DNA of 64,000 bases from Amycolatopsis rubida (GTDB lineage Bacteria > Actinomycetota > Actinomycetes > Mycobacteriales > Pseudonocardiaceae): NCBI RefSeq assembly GCF_900115345.1, contig NZ_FOWC01000004.1, positions 434,001 through 498,000 of the forward strand, read 5' to 3'. Positions within the stretch are counted from its first letter, which is position 1. Every line of letters begins with the position of its first letter. Positions 24,585 through 33,007 of the stretch are shown here, in pieces. A program made the translations under genes and the position numbers. The notes below the pieces were generated by a model. That model did no database searches, was not told the DNA's origin, and saw only the letters and a list, made by a program, of their open reading frames with translations.

Positions 24585-24763
24585 GATCGCAACCTATCCG
24601 GACGTTCCGCACCGGGCAACCAGCGCCCGTGTTCCGCCGCGGCCCAACCGTGGACCCGACGCGGCTGCGCCATCGTGTCCGCGGTGTTCGCGAGCTGTTC
24701 AATGTCCACAGTGGACATGAGCAGGCCAGCGCGTCCGCGCGAGCCGGTCTGGCCCAGCCCGCG

Positions 24764-26212
24764 TCAGTCCACCGTGGAGGTTCTCCGCAGCGTGAAGAAC
24801 GCCGCGACCACCACCGCGAGCCCGATCACGTACGCGAGCACCAGCAACCCGACGCGTCCGCTGAAGTTGCCGCCCACCGGCGGAAGCACGACGGAAAACA
24901 CCGCGACGAGTGTGCTCACCACGGACCGCACGCGGCCGGCGGGCAGCGACGCGGCCAGTGGGATCACCGCCCACAGCAGATACCACGGCTGGACAACCGG
25001 CCCGAAGATCACGACCGCGCTCAGCATCAGCCCGAGCGAGCGGACCGCGTCGATCCGGCCGGTCCACTGCCGCCGCAGCGCCACGACGATCCCGGCCGCG
25101 GTGAGCACGTACCCGATGATCTTGCCGACACCGATCATCGTCTGCGTGATGTGCGCGCCGAACAGCGAACCGACGCCGCCGACGAGGAAGCCGAACCAGT
25201 TCGTCGGCGCCATCCAGCTGTTGACCTCCCCCGAGGTCGTCAGCGCCGGCACCCAGCTGAACCCGATCCCCGACGCCAGCGAAACCGCCGCGGACACCGC
25301 CGCGAAGACGAGGACCATCGCCGCGCCGGCGAGCAGGAATTCGCCGATCCGCCCGCGGCGGCGGGCAATCGCCGTTCCGACCGCGGCCAGTGCGACCAGC
25401 GCGGGCACCTTCACCTCCGCGCCGAGCGCGATGAGCAGCACCCCGCCCGCGAGCGGCCACCAGCGAATCCGATCGCCCAGCGCTTCCAGCGCGACCGCCA
25501 CGCCCGCGACCATCAGGCCGAGCATCAGCGAGTCGTTGTGCGTCCCGGCGACCAGGTGCCACAGAACCAGCGGGTTCAGCACGCCCAGCCACAACGCGAC
25601 TCGCGGTGCCGCTCCCGCCGCGGCCGCCAGCCGCGGCACCGCCCAGGCGATCAGGACGAGCCCAGCCACCTCGATCAGCCGATGCAGTGCGACGCCGACG
25701 ATCGGATTCCCGCCGGACGCCTGCGCGATGACCCGCTCTACCGCACCGAACAACGGCCCGTACGGCGACGGTGTCTCGCGCCAGTAAACGCTGACCCGGC
25801 CGACGATGTCCGACGCTGAGCCCAGTGCTTGCCGCGGCCCGACGACGTTGAGATCGAACCCGTGCGCGGCCACCGCACCCTGCGCGAGATAGCTGAAGAC
25901 GTCCCCGCTGAACAGCGGCGGCACGACGAGCAACGGCCCGCACCACAGCGCGAGCGTCCACTTCAGCCAGCCCGCGCCGGGGAGGTCCGAGGCAAGGACA
26001 CGCCCGCCGAGCAATGCCCACGCGAGCACCACCAGCCCGACGCCGGCGATCCCGCCCGCGAACGGCAGGACCCCGGACATCCCGGCGGCCCCGGCGTACA
26101 CCGCGACGGCCAGCAGCAGCACCCCGCCGAAGCCAGTCCAGCGCAGACTCGCCGCGGACGCGAAACTGAAGAACCGCACGGGCCGCGAGAGCGTGACCGC
26201 CTTACTAGACAT
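24764..26212 (-). CDS. mptB: GT-C alpha-1,6-mannosyltransferase (MptB-like)
   Basis: A 482-residue polytopic glycosyltransferase with about 12 membrane segments. Outer-loop motifs typical of MptA/MptB are GDVFSYLAQGAVAA (catalytic Asp), TPSPYGPLF and GTHNDSLMLGL. It uses polyprenol-phosphomannose to extend the alpha-1,6 mannan core of lipomannan in actinobacteria. ATG 26212 is leaderless behind TACGAT (26224-26219, 6 nt). It stands alone, with no mannan genes nearby. Confidence 0.85.
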   Translation of the reverse strand: MSSKAVTLSRPVRFFSFASAASLRWTGFGGVLLLAVAVYAGAAGMSGVLPFAGGIAGVGLVVLAWALLGGRVLASDLPGAGWLKWTLALWCGPLLVVPPLFSGDVFSYLAQGAVAAHGFDLNVVGPRQALGSASDIVGRVSVYWRETPSPYGPLFGAVERVIAQASGGNPIVGVALHRLIEVAGLVLIAWAVPRLAAAAGAAPRVALWLGVLNPLVLWHLVAGTHNDSLMLGLMVAGVAVALEALGDRIRWWPLAGGVLLIALGAEVKVPALVALAAVGTAIARRRGRIGEFLLAGAAMVLVFAAVSAAVSLASGIGFSWVPALTTSGEVNSWMAPTNWFGFLVGGVGSLFGAHITQTMIGVGKIIGYVLTAAGIVVALRRQWTGRIDAVRSLGLMLSAVVIFGPVVQPWYLLWAVIPLAASLPAGRVRSVVSTLVAVFSVVLPPVGGNFSGRVGLLVLAYVIGLAVVVAAFFTLRRTSTVD

Positions 26213-26284
26213 GCGTCGATCGTAGTAGCCGCCGCCTCCGCGACCCCGGCTACCACCCTGAGCTTAAGTCCACAAAGGACTAAC

Positions 26285-26935
26285 TCAGTTCTGGTCGCGG
26301 GTGATCACACCGCAGGCGAACCGGGAGCCCGCGTCGCCGGTCGCCGTGGTTTTCTCGTCCGGCACCGGCGCGTTGGGGTCGCCCCGGACGCTGTAGCGGT
26401 CGGCGGGAATGTTCGCGAAATTGTCGGGCTTCGAGTGCACGATGATCGCGGTCCCGGCAGGACCGAAGAGCTGATCCAGGGTGAAGGTGTCCAGCACGAA
26501 CTTGATATACCCGCGTCCGTTCGACCGCACCTGGACCGGCGGCAGCTGCCCGATCGGCAGTCCGGTGTGGTGGTCCATCGGCATCAGGTGCCCGCCCGCC
26601 GCGGTGAACGGGTTCGTCGGATCGCCGACGGTGCAGTTTCCCTTTTCGTGAACGTGCATGCCATGGAACCCGGGCGGGAAATGACCGGTGAGGTACACCT
26701 CGACCCAGACGGCGTGCGCACGGCTGTCGGTGGTGAACCACGCGGAGCCGACCTCGTTGCCCTTGGCGTCCTTCAGCGTGGCGGAGGCGGCATCGCCGCC
26801 TCGGTAAGCCGCCCCGGCGGGCTGCCGGGCGGTGTCGGGCAACTGCTCGCCGACGTAACCGCTGGCCGCTGGCGCCACGCCCATGACCAGTGCGCAGGCA
26901 CCCAACGCGCCTGCCACAAACTTCTTTCTGCGCAC
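26285..26935 (-). CDS. sodC: secreted Cu/Zn superoxide dismutase
   Basis: The 216-residue product has a Sec signal (residues 1-26, KKFVAGALGACALVMGVAPAASG) and the SodC fold: GFHGMHVHEKGNC with two Cu-binding His and the disulfide Cys, AGGHLMPMDHHTG with metal ligands, AIIVHSKPDNF and RFACGVI with the second Cys. It removes superoxide outside the membrane. GTG 26935 follows GGGAGA. Not lipid-anchored, as no lipobox Cys is seen. Confidence 0.9.
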   Translation of the reverse strand: MRRKKFVAGALGACALVMGVAPAASGYVGEQLPDTARQPAGAAYRGGDAASATLKDAKGNEVGSAWFTTDSRAHAVWVEVYLTGHFPPGFHGMHVHEKGNCTVGDPTNPFTAAGGHLMPMDHHTGLPIGQLPPVQVRSNGRGYIKFVLDTFTLDQLFGPAGTAIIVHSKPDNFANIPADRYSVRGDPNAPVPDEKTTATGDAGSRFACGVITRDQN

Positions 26936-27067
26936 GGTATCTCCCTGAAGGCACTGGTGATCTCTGACCGATCCAGAATCGGGCCTCGCCTTCCCCGTGG
27001 CCAGGGGCCAGATGGCACTAACCGGGTCCTGCGCGCGGCGGAATGTCCATCTTTCGCGAATCTCCGG

Positions 27068-28006
27068 TCAGGAAGAATATTCGGCGATCAGCCGCTTCAC
27101 CGTCTCGTACACCGGTTTCGCGGAATAGTCGTCCCGCAGCAGCCCGAACCGGTTTTCCCGTGGACCGCCCGACAATCCGTCGCGCAGCCCGAAAATCTCG
27201 TACGTGGTCACGCCGACCTCGGAAGCCAGCCCGAACACTGTGCGCGCCACGGATTCCATCACGCGAACCTGTTGCTCCTCCGAATTCTCCGGTCCCGTCG
27301 GCCACCCGGTCTCGGTGATATGAATCGGCACACTCGCCGGGATTCCGATCGCCGACGCGGATTCCCGGAACGACCGCACGACGTGGGTCACCGCACCGGC
27401 CAACGCGTCGGCAGGCACCGGGCGGAAGACGTCCGGGAAGAAGTCCAGGCCAAGGAAATCGACCCGAGCCAGCACCTGCGGAGCCACCGCCGAGCGGACC
27501 GCGGCCCAGAACGGATCACCGGGCAGTGCGACCGCGGCGTTGAATCCGATCGCCACGTCGACCCCCAACCGCGCCCGCTCGTCCAGCGCCGCCGCGAGCC
27601 CGGCGCCGAGCGCTTCGTAGCAACCAGGACTGCCGCCGTCCAGCGGCGCGGCCACGTTGACCTCCTCGCAGACCTGCAGTTTCCCGCCGCCCAACTCGGC
27701 GACCTCGCGAACCGCGGCACGCACCGCGGCGGCGAACCCGGCCGGATCGGCCTCCGAACTGCCGTAGCCGAGCACGTAGTCGACCGCCCGCCCGTCGCCG
27801 AGATACGGCACCGGGTTGGGCGGCGTCGGCCCGTACGGCCCCCGGTAGTTGCGGTAGCACCGCACATAGAACCGTTCCGTGCCCTTCGCGAGGTCCCGCA
27901 ACGCTTCCGCGGTCCGTTCGACGTCCTCCGGCGGCGCGTCGATGAAGGTTTCCAGCCGCACCAGATCGGTGCTGACCACGCCGGGCCACACGCCAAAAGC
28001 GATCAT
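27068..28006 (-). CDS. TIM-barrel glycoside hydrolase-like protein
   Basis: A 312-residue cytoplasmic protein with clan-A glycosidase features: KLQVCEEVNVAAP near strand 4 (candidate acid/base Glu) and VPIHITETGWPTGPE near strand 7 (nucleophile Glu, ETGWP as in GH17/GH53-type enzymes), ending with PVYETVKRLIAEY. ATG 28006 has GGAGGAG 6 nt upstream. It is divergent from a PadR gene across a perfect operator, so it is probably repressed by it. Substrate unknown; no signal peptide, so intracellular oligosaccharides are more likely. Confidence 0.75.
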   Translation of the reverse strand: MIAFGVWPGVVSTDLVRLETFIDAPPEDVERTAEALRDLAKGTERFYVRCYRNYRGPYGPTPPNPVPYLGDGRAVDYVLGYGSSEADPAGFAAAVRAAVREVAELGGGKLQVCEEVNVAAPLDGGSPGCYEALGAGLAAALDERARLGVDVAIGFNAAVALPGDPFWAAVRSAVAPQVLARVDFLGLDFFPDVFRPVPADALAGAVTHVVRSFRESASAIGIPASVPIHITETGWPTGPENSEEQQVRVMESVARTVFGLASEVGVTTYEIFGLRDGLSGGPRENRFGLLRDDYSAKPVYETVKRLIAEYSS

Positions 28007-28023
28007 GAACATCTCCTCCAGTA

Positions 28024-28054
28024 GTCGTATACGAGCAACATACTCGTATACGAC
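28024..28054. promoter_or_regulatory. PadR operator: perfect 12-7-12 inverted repeat
   Basis: GTCGTATACGAG (28024-28035) and CTCGTATACGAC (28043-28054) are exact complements, and each arm contains the self-complementary TCGTATACGA. The dyad spans the glycosidase ribosome binding site side and ends 11 nt before the TACCCT box of the PadR gene. Confidence 0.85.
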
Positions 28055-28076
28055 CAAGGTGCGCTACCCTGGACCG

Positions 28077-28616
28077 GTGCCGACGAACGCTCTCGACAAC
28101 CCGCTCGTGCTGCCGATGCTGGGCTTGCTCGTGGAAACCCCGCGCCACCAGTACGCGCTCCTGCGCGAGCTCCGCACGCGCTATCCGTTCCTGAACCCGA
28201 AGACGTCGACCGTGTACACGCTGGTCGGCACGCTGACCAGGAACGGGCTTGTCGAACCGGACGGCGAGGGCGATCCGCGACCGGTCCGGCTGACCGAGGC
28301 GGGCCTCGCCGATTTCCGCGAACGGATCGAACGGCAGCTGCGCGACGCCGACCCGAACCTCGATTCCCGGTTCCTGATCGCGCTGGCCTACCTCGGCGCG
28401 CTGCCGCCCGCCCGCGCGGTGACCCTGCTGCGCGACCGGGCGGAGCGAGTCGGCGGCCAGCGGCGAGAACTGTCCGCGACGCTCGATAACGCCGATTTGC
28501 CGGAGATGCAGATGATCGAGGCGCATTTCCTCGTTTCCCGGCTCCGGCACGACGCTGACTGGCTCGCCCGCACCGCGGCCCGGATCGAGCGCGGAGACCT
28601 CGTCCCGCCCCGGTGA
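28077..28616 (+). CDS. PadR family transcriptional regulator
   Basis: The 179-residue protein has the PadR winged helix (LPMLGLLVETPRHQYALLRELRTRYPFLN then TVYTLVGTLTRNGLVEP, residues 10-60) and the C-terminal helical arm. GTG 28077 is leaderless: TACCCT (28065-28070) plus 6 nt. The operator lies immediately upstream, between it and the glycosidase gene, giving autoregulation and control of the glycosidase. Confidence 0.9.
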   Translation: MPTNALDNPLVLPMLGLLVETPRHQYALLRELRTRYPFLNPKTSTVYTLVGTLTRNGLVEPDGEGDPRPVRLTEAGLADFRERIERQLRDADPNLDSRFLIALAYLGALPPARAVTLLRDRAERVGGQRRELSATLDNADLPEMQMIEAHFLVSRLRHDADWLARTAARIERGDLVPPR

Positions 28617-28704
28617 TCACAGCTTTCATCGTGATTTCATCGCCGCCCCTTACTGTGCGCGAGTGCCTGGCGACAGCCGGCCGGGCAGAGGCGAAGGTGG
28701 GGGT

Positions 28705-29856
28705 ATGACCGGCGAATCCGGATCTGTGGCCGACGCCGCGTCGGCCGGGGTGGAGAACCTGGCGGACTCGGCGCTCGCGGGACTCGGCAAGGCGGGGCCG
28801 GTCGGCGACCTGGCCAAACCGGTGGTGTCCGCGCTGCGCAACGTGTGGGAGGGCTACTTCGGGGCCCCGGTCCCGCCCGGCAGCACCAACTGGAACGCCT
28901 ACACGCACCAGCAGCTGTACCAGATGCTGTGGGAGAAGGCCGACGTCGGCGACGTCAGCACGGTCGCCGCGGAGTGGCAGCGGCACGGTTCGGAAATGCG
29001 CTCGCACGGCGATTCGCTCAAGTCGCAGCAGGGGACGCTGCACGAGAACTGGAGCGGACAGGCCGCCGAACGCGCTTCCGGACGGCTGGGTTCGCTCGGC
29101 GAGCGCGCGTCCGGGATCGGCGACCGCGCCGGGACCGTCGGCAGCGCGGCCCAGAACGCGGGCGATTCGCTCGCCGTCGCGCGCAACACCATGCCGAAGC
29201 CGCCGGGCGACCCGACTGGGGGCGCAGTCGCCGCCGCGGCGGCCGGAGCGGGTGCGGGCGCGGTCATCGGCGGGATCCTCGGCGCCGGAGCGGGCGGGAT
29301 CGGCGCCGGTCCGGGTGCGTTGATGGGCGCGGCGATCGGCGCGGTCGCGGGCGGCGGGGCCAGCCTGTTCGCCGCGAATGTCGCGGCGGCCGAGCAGAAA
29401 GCCGAAGCGGTGCACGTGATGCAGCGCTACGAAGCCAGCCTGCACAAGAGCTCGCGCGCCATCAATCCGCCTCCCGCCGGGTCGACGACAGCGGATTCCT
29501 ACGGCGCGGACGAGTCGACCAGTGCGTCGAGCTACGCCGGTCCGCTCGGCGGAGCCGGGACCGGCGCGGGCAGCGGCATGCCGTGGGGCGCGCTGACCGC
29601 CGCGGCCCCGGTCGAATCGGGGCTGTCCGCCGGTATTCGCTCCGCGCTCGGCATGGAGGGCGCGCTGCTCGCCCGCAACGCCGCGATGGCGGAGATGGCC
29701 GCCGCGCGCGCGGCCAACGGCAACGGCATGATGCCCGGCCGCGGCGCGGGAGCCGCGCAGGAGGAGGAAGAGGAGCACAAGAACAAGATGCCGGTGCTCG
29801 ACCAGCCGCTCCTGCACCCCGAGGACAAGACCATCAGCCCGGTGATCGGGCTGTGA
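28705..29856 (+). CDS. WXG100-like ESX substrate with Gly/Ala-rich C-terminus
   Basis: The 383-residue product has a helical hairpin with a WxG turn (SQQGTLHENWSGQAAERASGRLG, residues 105-130), a Gly-rich hydrophobic stretch (residues 170-235, GAVIGGILGAGAGGIGAGPG) able to insert in a membrane, and an acidic tail. ATG 28705 has AAGGTGG upstream; GTG 28663 is also possible since TACTGT (28651-28656) lies 6 nt before it. It heads six packed genes with EspG and a second WxG protein, so it is probably exported by a type VII system encoded elsewhere. Confidence 0.75.
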   Translation: MTGESGSVADAASAGVENLADSALAGLGKAGPVGDLAKPVVSALRNVWEGYFGAPVPPGSTNWNAYTHQQLYQMLWEKADVGDVSTVAAEWQRHGSEMRSHGDSLKSQQGTLHENWSGQAAERASGRLGSLGERASGIGDRAGTVGSAAQNAGDSLAVARNTMPKPPGDPTGGAVAAAAAGAGAGAVIGGILGAGAGGIGAGPGALMGAAIGAVAGGGASLFAANVAAAEQKAEAVHVMQRYEASLHKSSRAINPPPAGSTTADSYGADESTSASSYAGPLGGAGTGAGSGMPWGALTAAAPVESGLSAGIRSALGMEGALLARNAAMAEMAAARAANGNGMMPGRGAGAAQEEEEEHKNKMPVLDQPLLHPEDKTISPVIGL

Positions 29857-29872
29857 AAGACAGGAGCTTGCG

Positions 29873-30199
29873 ATGACCGGCCACGAGGTCGTCCCGAACG
29901 CACTGGACCGGCAGGTCGCCGCGCTCGGCAGACTCGGCGAGCAGACCGGGGAACTCGTCGGTTCGGCGGGGCGGCTCGCCGACCGGCTCCCGCAGCTCGG
30001 CACCGCGCCGCCCGCACTGCACCTGGCACAGCGGCTGCGCGAGGCCGCCGGGCACGCCGGGCTCGCCGGCGAACTGGGTGCGGCGGACACCGAGCTGACC
30101 GGATTCCACGAGGCACTGCGGGCGGGTATCCGGCGCTACCAGGACCACGAATCCGGCGTGCGGGAAGCGTTCCAGCGACTCGAACGGCAAGCCGAATGA
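29873..30199 (+). CDS. small helical protein of the ESX gene set
   Basis: A 108-residue all-helical protein (ALDRQVAALGRLGEQTGELVGSAGRLADRL) with heptad-like spacing but no WxG turn. It begins 16 nt after the first gene and its TGA overlaps the ATG of the EspG gene (ATGA). Its size and helical hairpin fit a small ESX-associated partner (PE/ESX-like). Function inferred only from position. Confidence 0.65.
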   Translation: MTGHEVVPNALDRQVAALGRLGEQTGELVGSAGRLADRLPQLGTAPPALHLAQRLREAAGHAGLAGELGAADTELTGFHEALRAGIRRYQDHESGVREAFQRLERQAE

Positions 30200-30990
30200 C
30201 CGCCGTGGCGCCGCGCACTGGCGACGAGACCGTCCACATCGGACTTGTCGAGGCCGGCCTGCTGGCCGCGCACGCCGGGGCGAGCTGGCCGTTTCCGTTG
30301 CAGGTGCCGTCTTACGGGCGGATCGAGGGCGAGCGCGAGATTCTGTTCGCCACCGCGGGACAGGCACTGCGAGCGCGCGGTCTCGCGGACGAATCCGGGC
30401 CGGACGGCCTCGCCGCGGAAGCCGTGGCCGCGCTGCGCGAACGCCGCGGCATCGTCGATTTGGTGGTGGCGGACGCCGAGGGGGCGACCGCCGTCACCGC
30501 ACTCGTCTATCGGTCCTCAGCGCTGATCTGCCGTCAGCGGCTCGCGGCCGGCACGCTGTCGGTGCGCCGGGTGGAGGAGACCGCGCTGGTGGACGCCGTG
30601 CTCGCGGAGATCCCGAAGGTCGAGGCGGCCCGCACGATGCCGGTCACGCTGCCCGCGCACGCGGTCAAGGAGGCGATGGCACTCACCGACGACGAGGACG
30701 ACGCCTCCCGCGCGCACCGGCTGCGCGACCTCGTCCACGACAGCGGCGGAGACCCGGCGGCGCTGGACAGTCTCGTCGGCCTGGTCGTCCCGCTGACCGG
30801 CCGCGGCCAGCTCGGCGCGACCCGCGACGGGCGCACCAGGGCAGGCCGCGAACTGTCCTGGATGGACGGACCGCGCGGCCGCGTCCGGATCAACCCCGCG
30901 CGCGACGGCTGGCTCAGCGTGAACTCGCTGCGCCGGGCCGACCTGCGCTTCGCCCTCGGCGAGCTGGCCACCGCCGCGCGGCGGCCGTGA
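30196..30990 (+). CDS. espG: EspG-family ESX secretion chaperone
   Basis: The 264-residue protein follows the EspG pattern: N-terminal GLVEAGLLAAHAGASWPFPLQVPSYGRI, central SSALICRQRLAAGTLSVRRVEETALVDAVLAEIP, and a C-terminal RVRINPARDGWLSVNSLRRADLRFALGELA. EspG proteins bind the tip of PE/PPE-type substrates in the cytosol and hand them to the ESX membrane machine. Here it sits inside the substrate operon, so its clients are probably the flanking WxG proteins. Confidence 0.85.
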   Translation: MTAVAPRTGDETVHIGLVEAGLLAAHAGASWPFPLQVPSYGRIEGEREILFATAGQALRARGLADESGPDGLAAEAVAALRERRGIVDLVVADAEGATAVTALVYRSSALICRQRLAAGTLSVRRVEETALVDAVLAEIPKVEAARTMPVTLPAHAVKEAMALTDDEDDASRAHRLRDLVHDSGGDPAALDSLVGLVVPLTGRGQLGATRDGRTRAGRELSWMDGPRGRVRINPARDGWLSVNSLRRADLRFALGELATAARRP

Positions 30991-31022
30991 TGACCGCACC
31001 GAAACCGACCGGAGGATCTTCC

Positions 31023-31427
31023 GTGCCGATCCAAGACTCGGCGGCCTGGCTCGCCGACTACGAGAAAAACCTGTCCCGGATGCGGGCCGGAGCCGAGGCC
31101 GCGAGCGCGAGCCTCAGCCGCGTCGCCGGCCGGGCCGCGTCCCCACGCGGCGAGGTCGAGGTCGAAGTGGGCCCGAGCGGCGCACTGACCGACCTGCGGC
31201 TGAGCCCCGCCGCCCGCGCGCTGGAAGCCGACGCGCTCGCCCGGCTCATCCTGGCGACCGTGCACGACGCGCACCGCCAGGCCGGGGCGCGAGTCGTGGA
31301 CATCATGACCGACTACGTCGGCGACGGCCCCGCACTCCAGCTCGTCCGCGACAACCTGCCGGTCGAGGCCGCTCCCGCCGCTCCGCGCGAGGACGACTAC
31401 TTCGCGAACCCGGGGATCATCTCGTGA
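31023..31427 (+). CDS. YbaB/EbfC-like protein of the ESX gene set
   Basis: The product (134 residues from GTG 31023) shows the YbaB/EbfC fold: LADYEKNLSRMRAGAEAA helix, then GEVEVEVGPSGALTDLRLSP strands and ALARLILATVHDAHRQAGARV helix. GGAGGA lies 6 nt before GTG 31023; ATG 30990, overlapping the EspG stop, is an alternative. YbaB-like proteins recur in actinobacterial ESX loci, where their role is not settled. Confidence 0.8.
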   Translation: MPIQDSAAWLADYEKNLSRMRAGAEAASASLSRVAGRAASPRGEVEVEVGPSGALTDLRLSPAARALEADALARLILATVHDAHRQAGARVVDIMTDYVGDGPALQLVRDNLPVEAAPAAPREDDYFANPGIIS

Positions 31428-31732
31428 CCGCCGGCTTCGAGGTCGACCCCGCGCAACTGCGCCGGCACGCGGCCGCCGTCGGCGACCTGGCCGACCGGCT
31501 CGGCAATGTCGCCCGCAGCGCCCCGTCCGGGCTCGGCGACCAGACGCTCGGCGTCTTCGTGCAGTTCCTCACCGCGGGCCTGCAGTCAGCGGCCGGCCAG
31601 ACCAACGACGCCGTCGCGCATGCATCGTCCACTGTGCACAAAGTGAGCGCGAACCTCACGCAAGCCGCGGAAAGCTACGAGCGTCGCGACCAGGGCAACG
31701 CGGCCTCGCTGCCCGGAAAGGACCTGCCGTGA
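31424..31732 (+). CDS. type VII secretion target (DUF2580/ESX-1 like)
   Basis: The 102-residue helical protein (FEVDPAQLRRHAAAVGDLADRL, then TAGLQSAAGQTNDAVAHASSTVHKVSANLTQAAESYERRD) matches the small ESX-1 secretion-associated family with a terminal YxxxD-like YERRD, the general type VII export signal. GTG 31424 overlaps the previous stop (GTGA), and its own stop overlaps the next GTG. Confidence 0.75.
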   Translation: MTAGFEVDPAQLRRHAAAVGDLADRLGNVARSAPSGLGDQTLGVFVQFLTAGLQSAAGQTNDAVAHASSTVHKVSANLTQAAESYERRDQGNAASLPGKDLP

Positions 31733-32622
31733 CCGACTCCGGCCAGCTCCTGGCAGACCTGAAGACCACCACGCAGGCGGTCGAGAACCACGATTGGGTC
31801 TCCGCCGGACTCGGCGGCGCGACCACCGCGCTCGACCTGCTCGGCGCGTCGCAGGACCCGCTCGCCGCGTTGACTTCCGCAGGCTTCGGCATGATCACCG
31901 AACTGGTGCGGTTCCTGGAAGAACCGCTGAAACAGTTGCAGGGCAACCCGGATTCGGTGTCGTCGCACTCGCAGGGCATGGAGGGCGGCGGCCAGCAGGT
32001 GTCGTCTGTCGCGGATGACTACCGGCAGTCGAGCGGTCCGGAAACGTCGGGGTGGAGCGGTTCTTCGGCTTCGAGCTACCGCGACAACAGCTCGCAGCAC
32101 GCGGACTGCGTCGAGGCCGTCGGCCAGGCAGGCATCGCGATGGCCAAGGCGGCTACCGGGGCGGGGAAGGTCGTCGCGAAGGCGCAGCAGGAGGTCGGCG
32201 GGCTCATTTCGGAGGCTGCCGGGCAGATCATCCAGCTGATGACGCAGGCCTTCGCCGCCGCGCAGGCGACCTTCGGCGCGAGCATCGCGGCGGCGATCCC
32301 GCAGGCAGTGGCTATCGCGACGCAGTACGGCGGGCAGATCGCGCAGAAGCTCGGGGTTTTGCTGTCGGATTCGGACAATCTGCTGCAGCTGATCACTTCG
32401 GTGACCCAGGGGCTGGAGGCCGCCACGCAGCTCATGACGAAGCTCAGCGAGGCTTCGAAGAGCAGCTCCGGGGAGGAGCCGGGGACGGGTTCTTCTTCGG
32501 ATTCGCAGTATCCGGCGTCGCGGTATCCGGCGGATTCGCGCTACTCGGACGACTCGGCCGATTCCCAGTACTCAGATCAGCACCGCCCGCGCACTCCGGT
32601 CAGCTCGGCCCGGCAGAGCTGA
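31729..32622 (+). CDS. WXG-motif ESX substrate with disordered tail
   Basis: A 297-residue protein: N-terminal helical domain with SGWSGSSASSYRDNSSQHADCV (WxG turn, residues 105-128), a long hydrophobic helical stretch (FAAAQATFGASIAAAIPQAVAIA), and a Ser/Tyr-rich repetitive tail (YPASRYPADSRYSDDSADSQYS). GTG 31729 overlaps the preceding stop. It is the last gene of the ESX set and overlaps the convergent VOC gene by 23 nt. No toxin domain is recognisable. Confidence 0.75.
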   Translation: MTDSGQLLADLKTTTQAVENHDWVSAGLGGATTALDLLGASQDPLAALTSAGFGMITELVRFLEEPLKQLQGNPDSVSSHSQGMEGGGQQVSSVADDYRQSSGPETSGWSGSSASSYRDNSSQHADCVEAVGQAGIAMAKAATGAGKVVAKAQQEVGGLISEAAGQIIQLMTQAFAAAQATFGASIAAAIPQAVAIATQYGGQIAQKLGVLLSDSDNLLQLITSVTQGLEAATQLMTKLSEASKSSSGEEPGTGSSSDSQYPASRYPADSRYSDDSADSQYSDQHRPRTPVSSARQS

Positions 32623-33007
32623 CGAGTTCGACCTCGAAGCCGTCGTCGTTCTGCAGGTAGGCGGCATAGTGCTCCGCGCCGCCGGCATGGGGATGTTTCT
32701 CCGGAAACATCAGCTGCCACCCGTGCCGGGCGGCGTCGGCGGTCAACCGCTCGACCGTCGCCGCGTCCTCGACGTGAAACGCCAGGTGGTTCAGCCCCGG
32801 CCGGCAGCGGTCGTGCCGGTCCGCGGTCAGCGCCGGGGATTGCTCGACCACGAGATACGTCGGCCCGAGCCGCCAGCTGCGCCCGGCGTCCCAGTCCTGG
32901 AACCGCCGATATCCCAGCTCTTCCAGCAGCCATCCCAGCGACGCGACCGCGCGGCCGAGGTCCGGCACCCACAACTCGACATGGTGCAGGGTCCCGTGCG
33001 CGCTCAA
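32600..33007 (-). CDS. VOC-superfamily (glyoxalase-like) protein
   Basis: A single-module VOC protein: HGTLHHVELWVPDLGRAVASL, then RPGLNHLAFHVEDAATVERL and GFEVELVSS, with His and Glu at metal-ligand positions. TTG 33007 overlaps the TGA of the SARP-fusion regulator (TTGA), so it is translationally coupled to the two-component operon. It might sense or alter the ligand of that system; otherwise dioxygenase, glyoxalase or antibiotic-binding roles are possible. Confidence 0.8.
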   Translation of the reverse strand: MSAHGTLHHVELWVPDLGRAVASLGWLLEELGYRRFQDWDAGRSWRLGPTYLVVEQSPALTADRHDRCRPGLNHLAFHVEDAATVERLTADAARHGWQLMFPEKHPHAGGAEHYAAYLQNDDGFEVELVSSAGPS

